Under the pieces are notes generated by a model, which was given only the letters and a program-made list of their open reading frames with translations, did not search any database and was not told the DNA's origin. Made by a program: the position numbers and the translations under genes. A stretch of DNA of 64,000 nt from Lentzea aerocolonigenes (GTDB taxonomy: Bacteria > Actinomycetota > Actinomycetes > Mycobacteriales > Pseudonocardiaceae). How positions within the stretch are numbered: the first letter of the stretch is position 1; each line of letters opens with the position of its first letter. The stretch lies in the NCBI RefSeq assembly GCF_000974445.1, contig NZ_BBOJ01000023.1:62001-126000 (forward strand). Direction: 5' to 3'. Positions 24,896-33,997 of the stretch are shown here, piece by piece.

Positions 24896-26464
24896 TCAGA
24901 ACGGCTTCGTCTCCGCCGCGATCTCGCCCAGGATCTCGCTCAACGGCCGCGACGACTGCACCGACAACGCGGCCGCACCCGGCGGCACGTTCTCCGCGAT
25001 GTCCGTGCCGGCGCAGGTCACGCGCGAGGCCGGTAGGATTCCCGACACCAGGTACTTGTTCACCAGTGCGTCCACGCAGGCGTTGCGGCGCAACGCGTAG
25101 TGGCCGTGCTGGCCGTCGTTCGACACGCTGATCAGCGGCTCGTTCAGGTGCTCCGCCATGACCCTGCCGTTGGCGAGCGGGGTCTGGGTGTCGCCGTCGG
25201 AGTTCACCACGACGCCGGCCGGGTACTTGCGGGTGATGGCCGGAATCTTCTCCGGGCGCTGGAACGCGCGGAACGTGCAGTTGGTCGGTCCCATGTAGTC
25301 GACCGTGCCGCCGTAGGGGTTGGTGTCCCGCCAACGCTTCATGTCGTTGTAGTAGGTGTTCACGTCGGTGAACCAGTCCCACTCGCAGGTGACGGCCTGG
25401 TACGTGCCGGGTGAGGTGGGCTCGATGTCGCTCTTCTTCAACGCCGCCACGATCGCGGACGCCTCGGCGGGGTTGACCGTGCCCGCCTTGATCGAGGCGA
25501 TGTGGCGGGAGAACGCCGCCCACGAGCGGCGGTAGCGGGTCGCGCCCACGGCGTAGTCGAAGGACGAGACGTCCGCGTAGCCGCCGTACGGGCCGGCCTT
25601 CAACTTCGAAGCGATCGCGTCCAGCTCACCGCGGACGGCCTCCGGGGTCGTGCCGAGGCCGTACGTGGCGTTGCGCGCGGCGGTCCACTCGGTCCACTTC
25701 TTCATGTTGTCGGTGATGGCGTCCACCACGTCGACGTCCTGCTCGTGCCACGTCTTCAGCGGGTCCAGCGCCGAGTCCAACACGCTGCGGTCGAGCGACT
25801 TCGGGAACATGGAGCCGAAAACGGCGCCGAGCTGCGTGCCGTAGGAGTAGCCGACGTAGGAGACCTTCTTCTCCCCCAACGCTCCGCGGATGACGTCCAT
25901 GTCGCGGGCCGTGTTCATGGTCGAGACGAACCGGCGCATCTCGCCGCCGCCGCGCTCGCAGTTCGCCTCCACGGCGCGGGCGTAGTCCGACCACCGCGAG
26001 AGCTGCGCGTCCGTTGGGCGCGTGGGAAATTCCTGATCGGAGGACGTCGAGATGCACCGCAGCTGCGTGGAACGGCCCACGCCGCGCGGGTCCATGCCGA
26101 TGACGTCGTAGATCTTCAGGACCTCGGTCTGCGCGTTGAACCAGTGCACGGCGCCGAGACCGGAACCGCCCGGCCCGCCCGGGTTGGTCAGCAGCACGCC
26201 TCTGCGGCGCGCGGGATCCGTCGCCTTCTTGCGCGAGATGGCGATTTCCAGGTTGCCGTTGCCGGGGTTCTTGTAGTCCATCGGCACGATCACCGTGGCG
26301 CACTCGACCCCCGTCGAAGGCGACACCCAGCCCGCCGGGCACTCGCCCCACGCCACGGTCTGCGTGTAGTACTCGTCCAACGGGCCAGGCGCCGCCTGGG
26401 CCGTTCCCACCAGGGACATGAACAGCGGGGCGGCCAAAGCCGCCGCGCCCCAACGCTTGCTCAC
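24896..26464 (-). CDS. Secreted alpha/beta hydrolase with TAP-like C-terminus (tripeptidyl aminopeptidase type)
   Basis: 522 aa, full length for the Streptomyces SlpD/SlpE/TAP family. Signal peptide MSKRWGAAALAAPLFMSLVG to AQA. The hydrolase core shows GVLLTNPGGPGGSGLG (oxyanion hole), DVIGMDPRGVGRST and the nucleophile Ser in SYVGYSYGTQLGAVF. The TAP-like cap contains the acid in VVVNSDGDTQTPL and the His in NDGQHGHYALRRNACV. Paired Cys residues (CISTSS, CERGG, CEWDWF, NCTF, ACVDAL, VTCAG) suit an exported protein. The family cleaves short peptides from N-termini outside the cell. Confidence 0.9.
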   Translation of the reverse strand: MSKRWGAAALAAPLFMSLVGTAQAAPGPLDEYYTQTVAWGECPAGWVSPSTGVECATVIVPMDYKNPGNGNLEIAISRKKATDPARRRGVLLTNPGGPGGSGLGAVHWFNAQTEVLKIYDVIGMDPRGVGRSTQLRCISTSSDQEFPTRPTDAQLSRWSDYARAVEANCERGGGEMRRFVSTMNTARDMDVIRGALGEKKVSYVGYSYGTQLGAVFGSMFPKSLDRSVLDSALDPLKTWHEQDVDVVDAITDNMKKWTEWTAARNATYGLGTTPEAVRGELDAIASKLKAGPYGGYADVSSFDYAVGATRYRRSWAAFSRHIASIKAGTVNPAEASAIVAALKKSDIEPTSPGTYQAVTCEWDWFTDVNTYYNDMKRWRDTNPYGGTVDYMGPTNCTFRAFQRPEKIPAITRKYPAGVVVNSDGDTQTPLANGRVMAEHLNEPLISVSNDGQHGHYALRRNACVDALVNKYLVSGILPASRVTCAGTDIAENVPPGAAALSVQSSRPLSEILGEIAAETKPF

Positions 26465-26548
26465 CGCGTACCCCTCCCGGTCATCGATCAGCGACTGACG
26501 CTTCCGCAGTCGCGGACCCGATCGACACCCCCGAAGGTCGGGTGAAAT

Positions 26549-26965
26549 TCACCTCACCTCGCACACCTCGTAGGTCAGCTCCAGGCCGTTGAGGACTCCC
26601 TTCGCGACGGCCTGGACGCGGTTCAACCAGCGGTAGCGGTCGTCGCCGGCGTCGAACAGAGGGGCCGCGAACAGCGGGGCACCGGGGCCATTCGAGACGT
26701 CAACCCGTCCTGAGTAGTGCAGGAACACGAACGCGTCGTCGTGGGTGCGCAGCACGGAGCGCACGTCGAGGGTCGCGGTGCCGTCCGGGCCGATGGTCAG
26801 CCAGTCGGCGCTCGATGTGCCGTGCATGACGCCGCGCAGGCGTTCGCCGACGAACTCCCCCGACGCCACCTCGTAGATCAACCGGTCGCCCACGGGCGTT
26901 TTCGGGAGCCGGTAAGGCTTTCGCAGCTGGGCGGTCATGGTTCCGAGAGGCACGAGCTCCATCAT
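26549..26965 (-). CDS. DUF3237 (UPF0311) family protein
   Basis: 138 aa, single-domain beta-barrel-like protein of the DUF3237 family. Recognisable blocks are LIYEVASGEFVGERLRGVMH, SADWLTIGPDGTATLDVRSV, LRTHDDAFVFLHYSGRVDV and the closing YRWLNRVQAVAKGVLNGLEL. No enzymatic activity is established for the family. ATGs at 26965 and 26962 are both possible, and no strong ribosome site is visible. It stands alone, divergent from the PHP-domain gene across a 98-base gap. Confidence 0.82.
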   Translation of the reverse strand: MMELVPLGTMTAQLRKPYRLPKTPVGDRLIYEVASGEFVGERLRGVMHGTSSADWLTIGPDGTATLDVRSVLRTHDDAFVFLHYSGRVDVSNGPGAPLFAAPLFDAGDDRYRWLNRVQAVAKGVLNGLELTYEVCEVR

Positions 26966-27063
26966 GCGCAGAAGCTAGGTGCCACCCGCCCAGTGGGCAA
27001 CGACCTGCGCTTATCCGCCGTGGAATCCCAGCAGAAGGCGTGCGGATGGGGTAGGAACGAGGT

Positions 27064-28050
27064 ATGGATCCGGTCAAGGCGTTGAAGCAGGTGGCCTTCC
27101 ACCTCGAACGGGCAGGCGAGCCGACCTACCGCGTCCAGGCGTTCCGCAACGCGGCCGCCGTCCTCGCCGACCTCGACCCGGCCGAGGTCGAGAAGCGGGC
27201 CGAGCTCGGCACGCTCACCGACCTGAAGGGCGTCGGGAAGGCCACGGCGGGTGTCGTCCTGGACGCGCTCGCGAACCGCGAACCCGGCTACCTCGCGAAG
27301 CTGCGGCACGTCGACCTCAGCGGCGGCGAGGAACTGCGCGCGAAGCTCAAGGGCGACTGCCACGTCCACTCCGACTGGTCCGACGGCGGCAGCCCGATCA
27401 AGGACATGGCGGAGGCGGCCCGCGACCTCGGCCACGAGTACATGGTGCTCACGGACCACTCCCCGCGGCTGACCGTCGCGAATGGACTCTCCCGCGAACG
27501 GCTGGAGAAGCAGCTCGACGTCGTCGCCGAGCTGAACGTGGAACTGGCGCCGTTCCTGATCCTGACCGGCATCGAGGTCGACATCCTCGACGACGGCTCG
27601 GTCGACCAGGACGAGGACCTGCTGGCACGGCTCGACGTCGTGGTCGCGAGCGTCCACTCGAAACTGAAGATGCCCAGGGCCGAGATGACGCAACGGATGC
27701 TGACCGCGGTGGCGAACCCGCACGTCGACATCCTCGGCCACTGCACGGGCCGTCTGGTCGTCGGCAAGGGCCGCCCCGAGTCGCAGTTCGACGCCGAGCG
27801 CGTCTTCGAGGCCTGTGCCGAGCACGGCACGGCGGTGGAGATCAACTCACGGCCGGAGCGGCTCGACCCGCCGCGCAGGCTGCTGTCGCTCGCCGTCGAC
27901 GCCGGCTGCACGTTCTCGATCGACAGCGACGCGCACGCGCCCGGCCAGCTGGACTGGCTGAACTACGGCTGCGCGCGGGCGGAGGAGTGCGGTGTCCCGG
28001 CGGACCGTGTGATCAACACCCGGCCCGCATCTCGGCTGCTGTCCGGGTGA
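27064..28050 (+). CDS. HhH-PHP domain protein, PolX-like without polymerase domain
   Basis: 328 aa. The N-terminal 70 residues are the helical and helix-hairpin-helix start of PolX: QVAFHLERAGEPTYRVQAF and TLTDLKGVGKATAGVVLDAL. Residues about 95-320 are a PHP phosphoesterase with metal ligands HVHSDWSDG (100-102), LTDHSPR, GIEVDIL, VASVHSKL, ILGHCTGR and SDAHAP. Bacterial PolX (about 570 aa) has a family-X polymerase domain before PHP; here the link from HhH to PHP is about 25 residues, so the polymerase is absent. Expected role: metal-dependent nuclease or phosphatase acting on DNA ends. Its end overlaps the convergent gene by 38 nt. Confidence 0.85.
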   Translation: MDPVKALKQVAFHLERAGEPTYRVQAFRNAAAVLADLDPAEVEKRAELGTLTDLKGVGKATAGVVLDALANREPGYLAKLRHVDLSGGEELRAKLKGDCHVHSDWSDGGSPIKDMAEAARDLGHEYMVLTDHSPRLTVANGLSRERLEKQLDVVAELNVELAPFLILTGIEVDILDDGSVDQDEDLLARLDVVVASVHSKLKMPRAEMTQRMLTAVANPHVDILGHCTGRLVVGKGRPESQFDAERVFEACAEHGTAVEINSRPERLDPPRRLLSLAVDAGCTFSIDSDAHAPGQLDWLNYGCARAEECGVPADRVINTRPASRLLSG

Positions 28051-28642
28051 GGTGCTCGTACCAGGAGACCAGCGGACCGGTGTCGGCCAGTGCGCGGATC
28101 AGCGCGACCTCGCACAGGTCCCGGACCGGCCGCGGATCCCACCGGGCCAGCAGGTCGTCCAGCGACCCCAGCGTGCCGAGCGCGTACGCCTCCAGTCCCG
28201 CGCAGATCGGCACGACCGTCCCGTCCCGCTTCACCACCAGCGGATCGACCCGCACGAACGCCGCGGGATCCGTCCGCAGCAGCGCGGCGGACGTGACGTC
28301 GAACTGGACCTCGACGGCGTCCTCCTCCGCGACCCGGTTCAGCTCCACGGCCGCGTGGACGAGGTCGACGCGATCGACACCGTGCGGACGCACCCGCACC
28401 TTGCGCGCGCCCTCCCCCACCGCCTCGGTGGCCAGGTCCCGCAGCCTCAGCACGGTGCTCGGCACGAGGTCGATCAACACCGTCACGCGGTGACCGTCGG
28501 CGGCGCACTCACCCACTTCGTCCAGCCCGACCACGAGCTCGGCTCCCGGCACGACGGTGAGCCAGCGAGGGTCGTGGACCTCGACTCCCATGCCTTCTAG
28601 GAGCATCCATTCGCCGTGGAAATACCTCCGCGGCGATTCCAC
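28013..28642 (-). CDS. Uncharacterised protein, 209 aa
   Basis: I do not recognise this family. The start is either GTG 28642 (MESPRRYFHGEW) or ATG 28606 (MLLEGMGVEVH). The composition is acidic and soluble, with no membrane segment. Visible blocks are DPRWLTVVPGAELVVGLDEV, HRVTVLIDLVPSTVLRLRDL, VRVRPHGVDRVDLVHAAVEL, DPLVVKRDGTVVPICAGLEA and a C-terminal helical part with LVSWYEHLTRTAAEM. Codon use is that of the neighbours, and the opposite strand is not coding over most of it. It overlaps the PHP gene tail to tail. Confidence 0.6.
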   Translation of the reverse strand: MESPRRYFHGEWMLLEGMGVEVHDPRWLTVVPGAELVVGLDEVGECAADGHRVTVLIDLVPSTVLRLRDLATEAVGEGARKVRVRPHGVDRVDLVHAAVELNRVAEEDAVEVQFDVTSAALLRTDPAAFVRVDPLVVKRDGTVVPICAGLEAYALGTLGSLDDLLARWDPRPVRDLCEVALIRALADTGPLVSWYEHLTRTAAEMRAGC

Positions 28643-28760
28643 CCCTGAGGGGGATTTCCCAGCCGTTCACCGAACTGCTGCCGAACGATCACCGCACGCG
28701 GCGCTCCTGGCCCCTACCCTTCGCGACGGTCCATGTCCGCCAACAAGGAAGTGCGCTGGC

Positions 28761-30122
28761 ATGTCACGTCGCAGGGCTCCGTTAGCCGTGCTGTCCACGG
28801 TCGTCGTCACGGCGGCCACCCTCACCGCCTCCACGACGGCTCAAGCAGCCACCACCACGTTCACCCCGACCGCCGACACCTACGTCGACAGCGCCGCCAC
28901 CGGCACCAACTACGGCACGTCCGGCCAGCTCGGCGTCGACAACTCGTCGACCAAGCGGACGTTCCTCAAGTTCACGGTGTCGAACATCAGCGGCGCGGTC
29001 ACCAACGCCAAGCTGCGCATCCACACCGACGACGTCGCCGACGCGCAGAGTCCGAACGGCGGCACGTTCCGGTCCATGACCAACGTCAGCTGGACCGAGA
29101 CCGGCGTCACCTGGAACAACCAGCCCGCCATCGACGGCGCCACGCTCGGCTCCCTCGGGGCGGTCGTGCGCAACGCCTGGTACGAGGTCGACGTGACGAG
29201 CTACGTCACGGGCAACGGCACGTTCAGCATCGGCGTCACGTCCAGCAACTCGGACGGCGCCGACTACGACTCGCGGGAGAGCGGTTCGACCACCGCGCCG
29301 CAGCTCGTGGTCACCAGCGGCACGACACAGCCGCCCGGCGACCCGGTGTGGGTCGGCGCGGGTGACATCGCGGACTCCGGTTCCGGTGACACCGCCACGG
29401 CCGCGCTGCTGGACAACATCCAGGGCACCGTGTGGACGACGGGCGACAACGTCTACCCGGACGGCACCGCGTCGCAGTTCAGCACCTACTACGAGCCCAC
29501 CTGGGGCCGGCACAAGGCACGCACGCGGCCGGTGCCGGGCAACCACGACTACCACACCAGTGGCGCGACGGGGTACTACAACTACTTCGGGGCGCAGGCC
29601 GGGCCGTCAGGACAGGGCTACTACTCCTACGACCTCGGCAACTGGCACATCGTGGCGCTGAACTCGAACATCGCCATGTCCGCGGGCAGCGCGCAGGAGC
29701 AGTGGCTGCGGCAGGACCTCGCGGCGAGCACGAAGCCGTGCACGGCGGCGTACTGGCACCACCCGCTGTTCACCAGCGGCGCCAACCACGCGCCGGACGC
29801 ATCGACGAAACCGTTGTTCCAGGCCCTTTACGACGCCAACGCGGACTTGGTGCTCTTCGGGCACAACCACCAGTACGAGCGGTTCGCCCCGCAGAACCCC
29901 AACGGCGCGTTGGACAACGCCCGCGGCATCCGCACGTTCGTCGCGGGCATGGGCGGCGCGGGCGCCTACGGGTTCGGCACGATCAAGCCGAACAGCGAGG
30001 CCCGCAACACCGGCACCCGCGGCGTGCTGAAGCTGACGTTGCACAGCAACAGCTTCGACTGGCAGTTCGTGCCGGAGGCGGGCAAGACCTACACCGACAG
30101 CGGCACGACGAACTGTCACTGA
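28761..30122 (+). CDS. Secreted metallophosphoesterase with N-terminal DNRLRE domain
   Basis: 453 aa from ATG 28761 (MSRRRAPLAVLSTVVV), with AAGGAAG 9 nt before it. Signal peptide at 1-30. A DNRLRE-type beta-sandwich at about 31-185 has FTPTADTYVDSAATGTNYGT, KRTFLKFTVSNISG and VSWTETGVTWNNQP. The calcineurin-like phosphoesterase follows at about 195-453: VGAGDIADSG (D202), WTTGDNVYPDG, VPGNHDYH (N261, H262), YWHHPLF and FGHNHQYERF. These are the metal ligands of purple-acid-phosphatase-like enzymes. It begins a three-gene set with an MFS transporter and a beta-propeller protein. Confidence 0.9.
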   Translation: MSRRRAPLAVLSTVVVTAATLTASTTAQAATTTFTPTADTYVDSAATGTNYGTSGQLGVDNSSTKRTFLKFTVSNISGAVTNAKLRIHTDDVADAQSPNGGTFRSMTNVSWTETGVTWNNQPAIDGATLGSLGAVVRNAWYEVDVTSYVTGNGTFSIGVTSSNSDGADYDSRESGSTTAPQLVVTSGTTQPPGDPVWVGAGDIADSGSGDTATAALLDNIQGTVWTTGDNVYPDGTASQFSTYYEPTWGRHKARTRPVPGNHDYHTSGATGYYNYFGAQAGPSGQGYYSYDLGNWHIVALNSNIAMSAGSAQEQWLRQDLAASTKPCTAAYWHHPLFTSGANHAPDASTKPLFQALYDANADLVLFGHNHQYERFAPQNPNGALDNARGIRTFVAGMGGAGAYGFGTIKPNSEARNTGTRGVLKLTLHSNSFDWQFVPEAGKTYTDSGTTNCH

Positions 30123-30141
30123 CGGGCTGCTGGAGGCCGAT

Positions 30142-31347
30142 GTGTATCTGTCCACAATAGACAAGCCCAGGGCGGCGAACTGGAAAGGGCTGAGCGGCAA
30201 CGTCTTCGCGCTCGGCACGGTCAGCCTGATCACCGACGTGTCGTCGGAGATGGTGGCCGCGATCCTGCCGCTGTACCTGGTGATCGGCCTCCAGCTCAGC
30301 CCGGCCGCGTACGGGCTGATCGACGGCGTCTACACCGGCGCCACCACGCTTCTCCGGCTCGCCGGCGGCTACCTGGCCGACCGGACCAACAGGCGCAAGG
30401 CGGTCGCGGGCTTCGGCTACGGCCTCTCCGCCGCGGCCAAGCTCGGGCTGCTCGCCGCGGGAAACTCCTTGACGGCACTGGGTTTCGTGATCACCGCGGA
30501 CCGTGCGGGCAAAGGTCTGCGCACGGCACCACGGGACGCGCTGATCACCCTCTCGACGCCGAGCGGTGACCTCGGGCGGGCGTTCGGCGTGCACCGGGCG
30601 ATGGACGGCATCGGCGCGTTCGCCGGACCTCTCGTGGCGATGGCCGTCCTCGCGGCGTCGGCGCAGTCGTTCGACGCCGTGTTCGTCACGAGCTTCTGCA
30701 TCGCCGCGTTCGGCGTGCTGGTCCTCGTTCTCTACGTGCGTGACCGGCCGGAACCCGTCGAGCGCAAGGAACCTCTGCAGCTCGCGCTCCTCAAGGACCC
30801 GGCCGTCCGCAGGATCGTGCTGGCCGCGTCGCTGCTCGGCCTGGTCACCATCGGCGACGGGTTCGTGTACCTGCTGCTGCAGAAGCGGGAAGGGCTGGCG
30901 TTCGGCTGGTTCCCGCTGCTCGCCGTCGGCACGAGCCTGGTCTACCTGTTGCTCGCCGCGCCGCTGGGCGCGCTCGCCGACCGGGTCGGCAGGCTCAAGG
31001 TCATGCTGGGTGGGTACGTCGCCCTGACACTCGTGTACCTGCTGCTCCACGGCCCGCTCGGCGGCTGGCCGCTGCTGGTCACCGTTGTGCTGCTCTACGG
31101 CGTCTTCTACGCCGCCACGGACGGCGTGCTGATGGCGCTCGCCGGCCCCGTCCTGCCGGAACGCCTGCGCACCACCGGCATCGCGCTGATCCAGAGCGGC
31201 CAGGCGCTCGCCTATCTCGGCTCCTCGGTGCTGTTCGGCCTCGCCTGGCAGTTCTGGAGCCCGGAAGCAGCCACCAGGACCGCCGCCGTCGCGGTCGTCC
31301 TCGCCCTGATCACCACCGCCGCACTGCTGGGACGCCGCCGCTCATGA
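30142..31347 (+). CDS. MFS transporter
   Basis: 401 aa with about 12 helices. The loop-2 motif is GGYLADRTNRRKAVAGFGYG, and a second copy in the C-half reads LGALADRVGRLKVMLGGY. ADRAGKGLRTAPRDALI marks the subgroup that is often annotated as drug or small-molecule exporters. GTG start 30142 has TGGAGG upstream. It follows the phosphoesterase stop by 19 nt and overlaps the next gene by ATGA. The substrate is unknown. A link to the phosphoesterase product is inference from the operon. Confidence 0.9.
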   Translation: MYLSTIDKPRAANWKGLSGNVFALGTVSLITDVSSEMVAAILPLYLVIGLQLSPAAYGLIDGVYTGATTLLRLAGGYLADRTNRRKAVAGFGYGLSAAAKLGLLAAGNSLTALGFVITADRAGKGLRTAPRDALITLSTPSGDLGRAFGVHRAMDGIGAFAGPLVAMAVLAASAQSFDAVFVTSFCIAAFGVLVLVLYVRDRPEPVERKEPLQLALLKDPAVRRIVLAASLLGLVTIGDGFVYLLLQKREGLAFGWFPLLAVGTSLVYLLLAAPLGALADRVGRLKVMLGGYVALTLVYLLLHGPLGGWPLLVTVVLLYGVFYAATDGVLMALAGPVLPERLRTTGIALIQSGQALAYLGSSVLFGLAWQFWSPEAATRTAAVAVVLALITTAALLGRRRS

Positions 31348-32297
31348 AGAACCGCCTGCTCGTCACGCTCGTCGCCGCCGTGCTGCTCGGCGGTGTCGCC
31401 GTCGGCTACACCGTGCTGTCCGGCACACCGCCGCAGGAAGCCGCGCACTCCGTCCCGACCACCGGCGGCCCGCGGCTGGTGGTGCTCAGCAACGGCAAGC
31501 TCTCCACCGTGTCCCGCACCGACCCTGCCGGATCGCGCGAGGTCACCGAACAACGCTGCGATCGCGTCTACTCAGCCGCGGGCACGATCTCCTGCCTGCG
31601 CCCGGTCGGCGCGTTGAAAGCGGGCGAGCTCGCCGTGCTGAACAGCGATCTCGAGGAGCTGAAGACGGTTCCGCTGACCGGGTTCCCCAACCGCACGCGG
31701 GTGTCGGCGAGCGGCCGGATGGTGGCGTGGACGTTGTTCGTCGACGGGCACTCCTACGCCGCCAACGGTTTCTCGACGGCCACCGGCATCCTCGACACCA
31801 AGACCGGCACGCTGGTGCAGTCGCTGGAGGAGTTCGCCGTCGAGGGCCTGCCACAACGGCCGGTCGACACGAACTTCTGGGGCGTCACGTTCACCGCCGA
31901 CGACAACCGCTTCTACGCCACCATGTCCACCGGCGGCCACCGCTACCTCCTCGAAGGCGACTTCGCGGCCCGCAAGGTCCGCCCGCTGACGGACGCGGAC
32001 AACGTCGAATGCCCGTCGCTGTCCCCGGACGGCACCCGCATCGCCTACAAGAAGGCGGTCGACGGCGACCCGCAGAAGGGCTGGCGCGTCTCCGTGCTCG
32101 ACCTGGCGACGCGCCGGATCACCGAGCTCGCCGAGACCCGCAGCGTCGACGACCAACCGGCCTGGATCGACGACAGGACCGTCGCGTACGGCCTTCAGCG
32201 CGACGACGGCCTCAACGACGTGTGGTCCGTGCCCGCCGACGGCACCGGCACGCCCGCGATCCTGGTTCCCGAGGCGAGCTCCCCAGCGCCGATCTAG
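31344..32297 (+). CDS. Membrane-anchored TolB/PD40-like beta-propeller protein
   Basis: 317 aa. One N-terminal membrane helix (LLVTLVAAVLLGGVAVGYTV) is followed by an outside domain. PD40-type propeller repeats are visible: VECPSLSPDGTRIAYKK, RVSVLDLATRRITELAETRS, DDQPAWIDDRTVAYGLQ and NDVWSVPADGTGTPAIL. Such domains bind partners or ligands rather than catalyse. The ATGA overlap with the MFS gene means coupled translation, so it is likely an extracytoplasmic partner of that transporter or of the phosphoesterase. It overlaps the next, convergent gene by 4 nt. Confidence 0.8.
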   Translation: MKNRLLVTLVAAVLLGGVAVGYTVLSGTPPQEAAHSVPTTGGPRLVVLSNGKLSTVSRTDPAGSREVTEQRCDRVYSAAGTISCLRPVGALKAGELAVLNSDLEELKTVPLTGFPNRTRVSASGRMVAWTLFVDGHSYAANGFSTATGILDTKTGTLVQSLEEFAVEGLPQRPVDTNFWGVTFTADDNRFYATMSTGGHRYLLEGDFAARKVRPLTDADNVECPSLSPDGTRIAYKKAVDGDPQKGWRVSVLDLATRRITELAETRSVDDQPAWIDDRTVAYGLQRDDGLNDVWSVPADGTGTPAILVPEASSPAPI

Positions 32298-32617
32298 GCC
32301 GGAAGGGGTCGCATCCGGTCCGGCATGTGCGCCCGCAACGTGTCGTGCAGCGCGGACACGGCGTCGGCGTCCAGGACGACGGACCCCGTCGCGCACGCCA
32401 GCACCGCCTCACCAGTGCGCTGGTCGGGCACGTACCGGAGTGTCCAATCCTTCTGGGCAACGTCCGGCACAGAGCACGACTCGGCCTGACGAATCGCGGT
32501 CAGCAGCTCCGACACCCGCTCGTACCCCAGCCGCGCGCTCCAGCGCAGCGCGGCAGGGGGACGGACGAATAACCGGAGGCCTCCGGCGGCTCGGCGAACC
32601 TCGACGCACGACAACAC
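32294..32617 (-). CDS. Small uncharacterised protein, 107 aa
   Basis: Unrecognised. GTG start (VLSCVEVRR). It has a run LRLFVRPPAALRWSARLGYE, then VSELLTAIRQAESCSVPDV and DWTLRYVPDQRTGEAVLACA. No membrane helix or known motif. Codon use is normal. The ending DALRAHMPDRMRPLPA-like tail is unremarkable. It stands alone between the propeller gene and the liv operon terminator. Confidence 0.55.
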   Translation of the reverse strand: MLSCVEVRRAAGGLRLFVRPPAALRWSARLGYERVSELLTAIRQAESCSVPDVAQKDWTLRYVPDQRTGEAVLACATGSVVLDADAVSALHDTLRAHMPDRMRPLPA

Positions 32618-32664
32618 CGCTCAACCTCCTACACCAGCTTCACCAGCGAGACTAGCCAGAAAGG

Positions 32665-32692
32665 ACGGGTGACAGGATCGCCTGTCACCCGT
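32665..32692. terminator. Hairpin terminator of the liv-type operon
   Basis: ACGGGTGACAGG (32665-32676) pairs perfectly with CCTGTCACCCGT (32681-32692) over an ATCG loop. It lies directly after the stop of the substrate-binding lipoprotein, on the minus strand. Confidence 0.85.
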
Positions 32693-32697
32693 TCGGT

Positions 32698-33984
32698 TCA
32701 CTGATAACAGGGCTTCTCGAACTTGAAATCTTTTGCGGTCTGACCGGTGAAGAACTCCTCTACCAGCGTCACTCCGGTCGGAGCGGCGTCGTCCGGGCGG
32801 TAGATGAGCGTCTGACGGAACAGTGCGTCCTGGGGCGAAGCGGAGAAATTACCTGCACCCGAAGGAAGCATGCCCTCGTAGTCCACGGAGTTGAGCTGAC
32901 GCACCGCGGCGAGCAGCCCGGCCCGCGTCAGGTCCTTGTTCGCGGCCGCCTTCTCCAGCGCGGCCTTCAGCGGGTACGCCCACACCCACCCGGCGGTGTA
33001 GCCGTCGTTCGGGGTGACGCCGGGCAGCGCCGCCCGCATCGCGGTGTGGCCGACGGACTCGGTCGCCCACGCCTTCCACGGCGCCGACTGCAGGTACAGG
33101 GCCTTGATCGCGGGCGCGGCCGGCGACTTCAGCAGACCGGGGTTCCACGTCGGCGAGGTGCCGATGAACTTGCCCTTGTAGCCGCGGGCGGCGGCCTGAC
33201 CGATGATCACGGCGGCGTCGGTCGGGCCGGTGGTCAGCACGACCAGGTCCGGCTTCTTCGACACCACGGCGTCGATCGCGCCGCCCTGGTTGTCCTGGCC
33301 GCTCTGCGTGGTCACGTTCTCGAACGACAGACCGCGCTTCTCGGCGGCCATCTTCGCGCCTGCCGCCGCGTCGTCGCCGTAGTCACCGGCGAGGTGCACG
33401 GCCATCACGGACTTCACGCCCAGCTTGTCGGTGGCGTAGTCGACGGTGTTCATCGACTCGACGCAGTAGTTCGCGCCGGACTCCAGCACGACCTCCTCGA
33501 AGCCCCACAACGACGTCCACGACGCGGGCACCGACACCATCTGGCTGTTCTCGAGGTCCGGCAGGATCGCCGCGGTCGTGGGAGAGCCCAACGTCTGCGT
33601 GAGCGCCAGGATGTTGCCCTTGATCTCCTGGTAGACCTGGTTGTGGATCTGCGGGTTGTACTTGTTGTCCTTGACGTACTTGGTCACGTCGATCTCGTAG
33701 CCGCCGATGCCGCCCTTGTCGTTGACGCGCTTCCAGAACGCCTTCTGCGCGTCCGTGATCGGCACGGCCAGCGTCTTGAACGGGCCTTCGGTGAGGTCCG
33801 AGATCGTGCCCAGGTAGATGCAGCCCTTGGACTTGTCGACGGCGTTCGGGCACGCCTCCTTCGTCACGCCGATGTCGACCTTGATGCCACCGGCGCCCTC
33901 CTGCGGCGCGGCGCCGTCCCCGCCACGGCAGGCCGCGAGAGCGAGCGCTCCGACGAATACGACTGCCAATCTCTTACCAGACAT
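32698..33984 (-). CDS. Branched-chain/amide-type ABC importer substrate-binding lipoprotein (LivK-like)
   Basis: 428 aa from ATG 33984, with GAGGAGAG upstream. The signal MSGKRLAVVFVGALALAAC gives lipidated Cys 19. The mature part is a type I periplasmic-binding fold: KGCIYLGTISDLTEGPFKTL, ITDAQKAFWKRVNDKGGIGG, NKYNPQIHNQVYQEIKGNIL, VMAVHLAGDYGDDAAAGAK and PDLVVLTTGPTDAAVII. It is last in the operon whose other genes encode two ATPases, two permeases and an acyl-CoA ligase. Substrate unknown; the ligase suggests a carboxylic acid rather than an amino acid. Confidence 0.88.
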   Translation of the reverse strand: MSGKRLAVVFVGALALAACRGGDGAAPQEGAGGIKVDIGVTKEACPNAVDKSKGCIYLGTISDLTEGPFKTLAVPITDAQKAFWKRVNDKGGIGGYEIDVTKYVKDNKYNPQIHNQVYQEIKGNILALTQTLGSPTTAAILPDLENSQMVSVPASWTSLWGFEEVVLESGANYCVESMNTVDYATDKLGVKSVMAVHLAGDYGDDAAAGAKMAAEKRGLSFENVTTQSGQDNQGGAIDAVVSKKPDLVVLTTGPTDAAVIIGQAAARGYKGKFIGTSPTWNPGLLKSPAAPAIKALYLQSAPWKAWATESVGHTAMRAALPGVTPNDGYTAGWVWAYPLKAALEKAAANKDLTRAGLLAAVRQLNSVDYEGMLPSGAGNFSASPQDALFRQTLIYRPDDAAPTGVTLVEEFFTGQTAKDFKFEKPCYQ

Positions 33985-33997
33985 CGGGAATCTCTCC

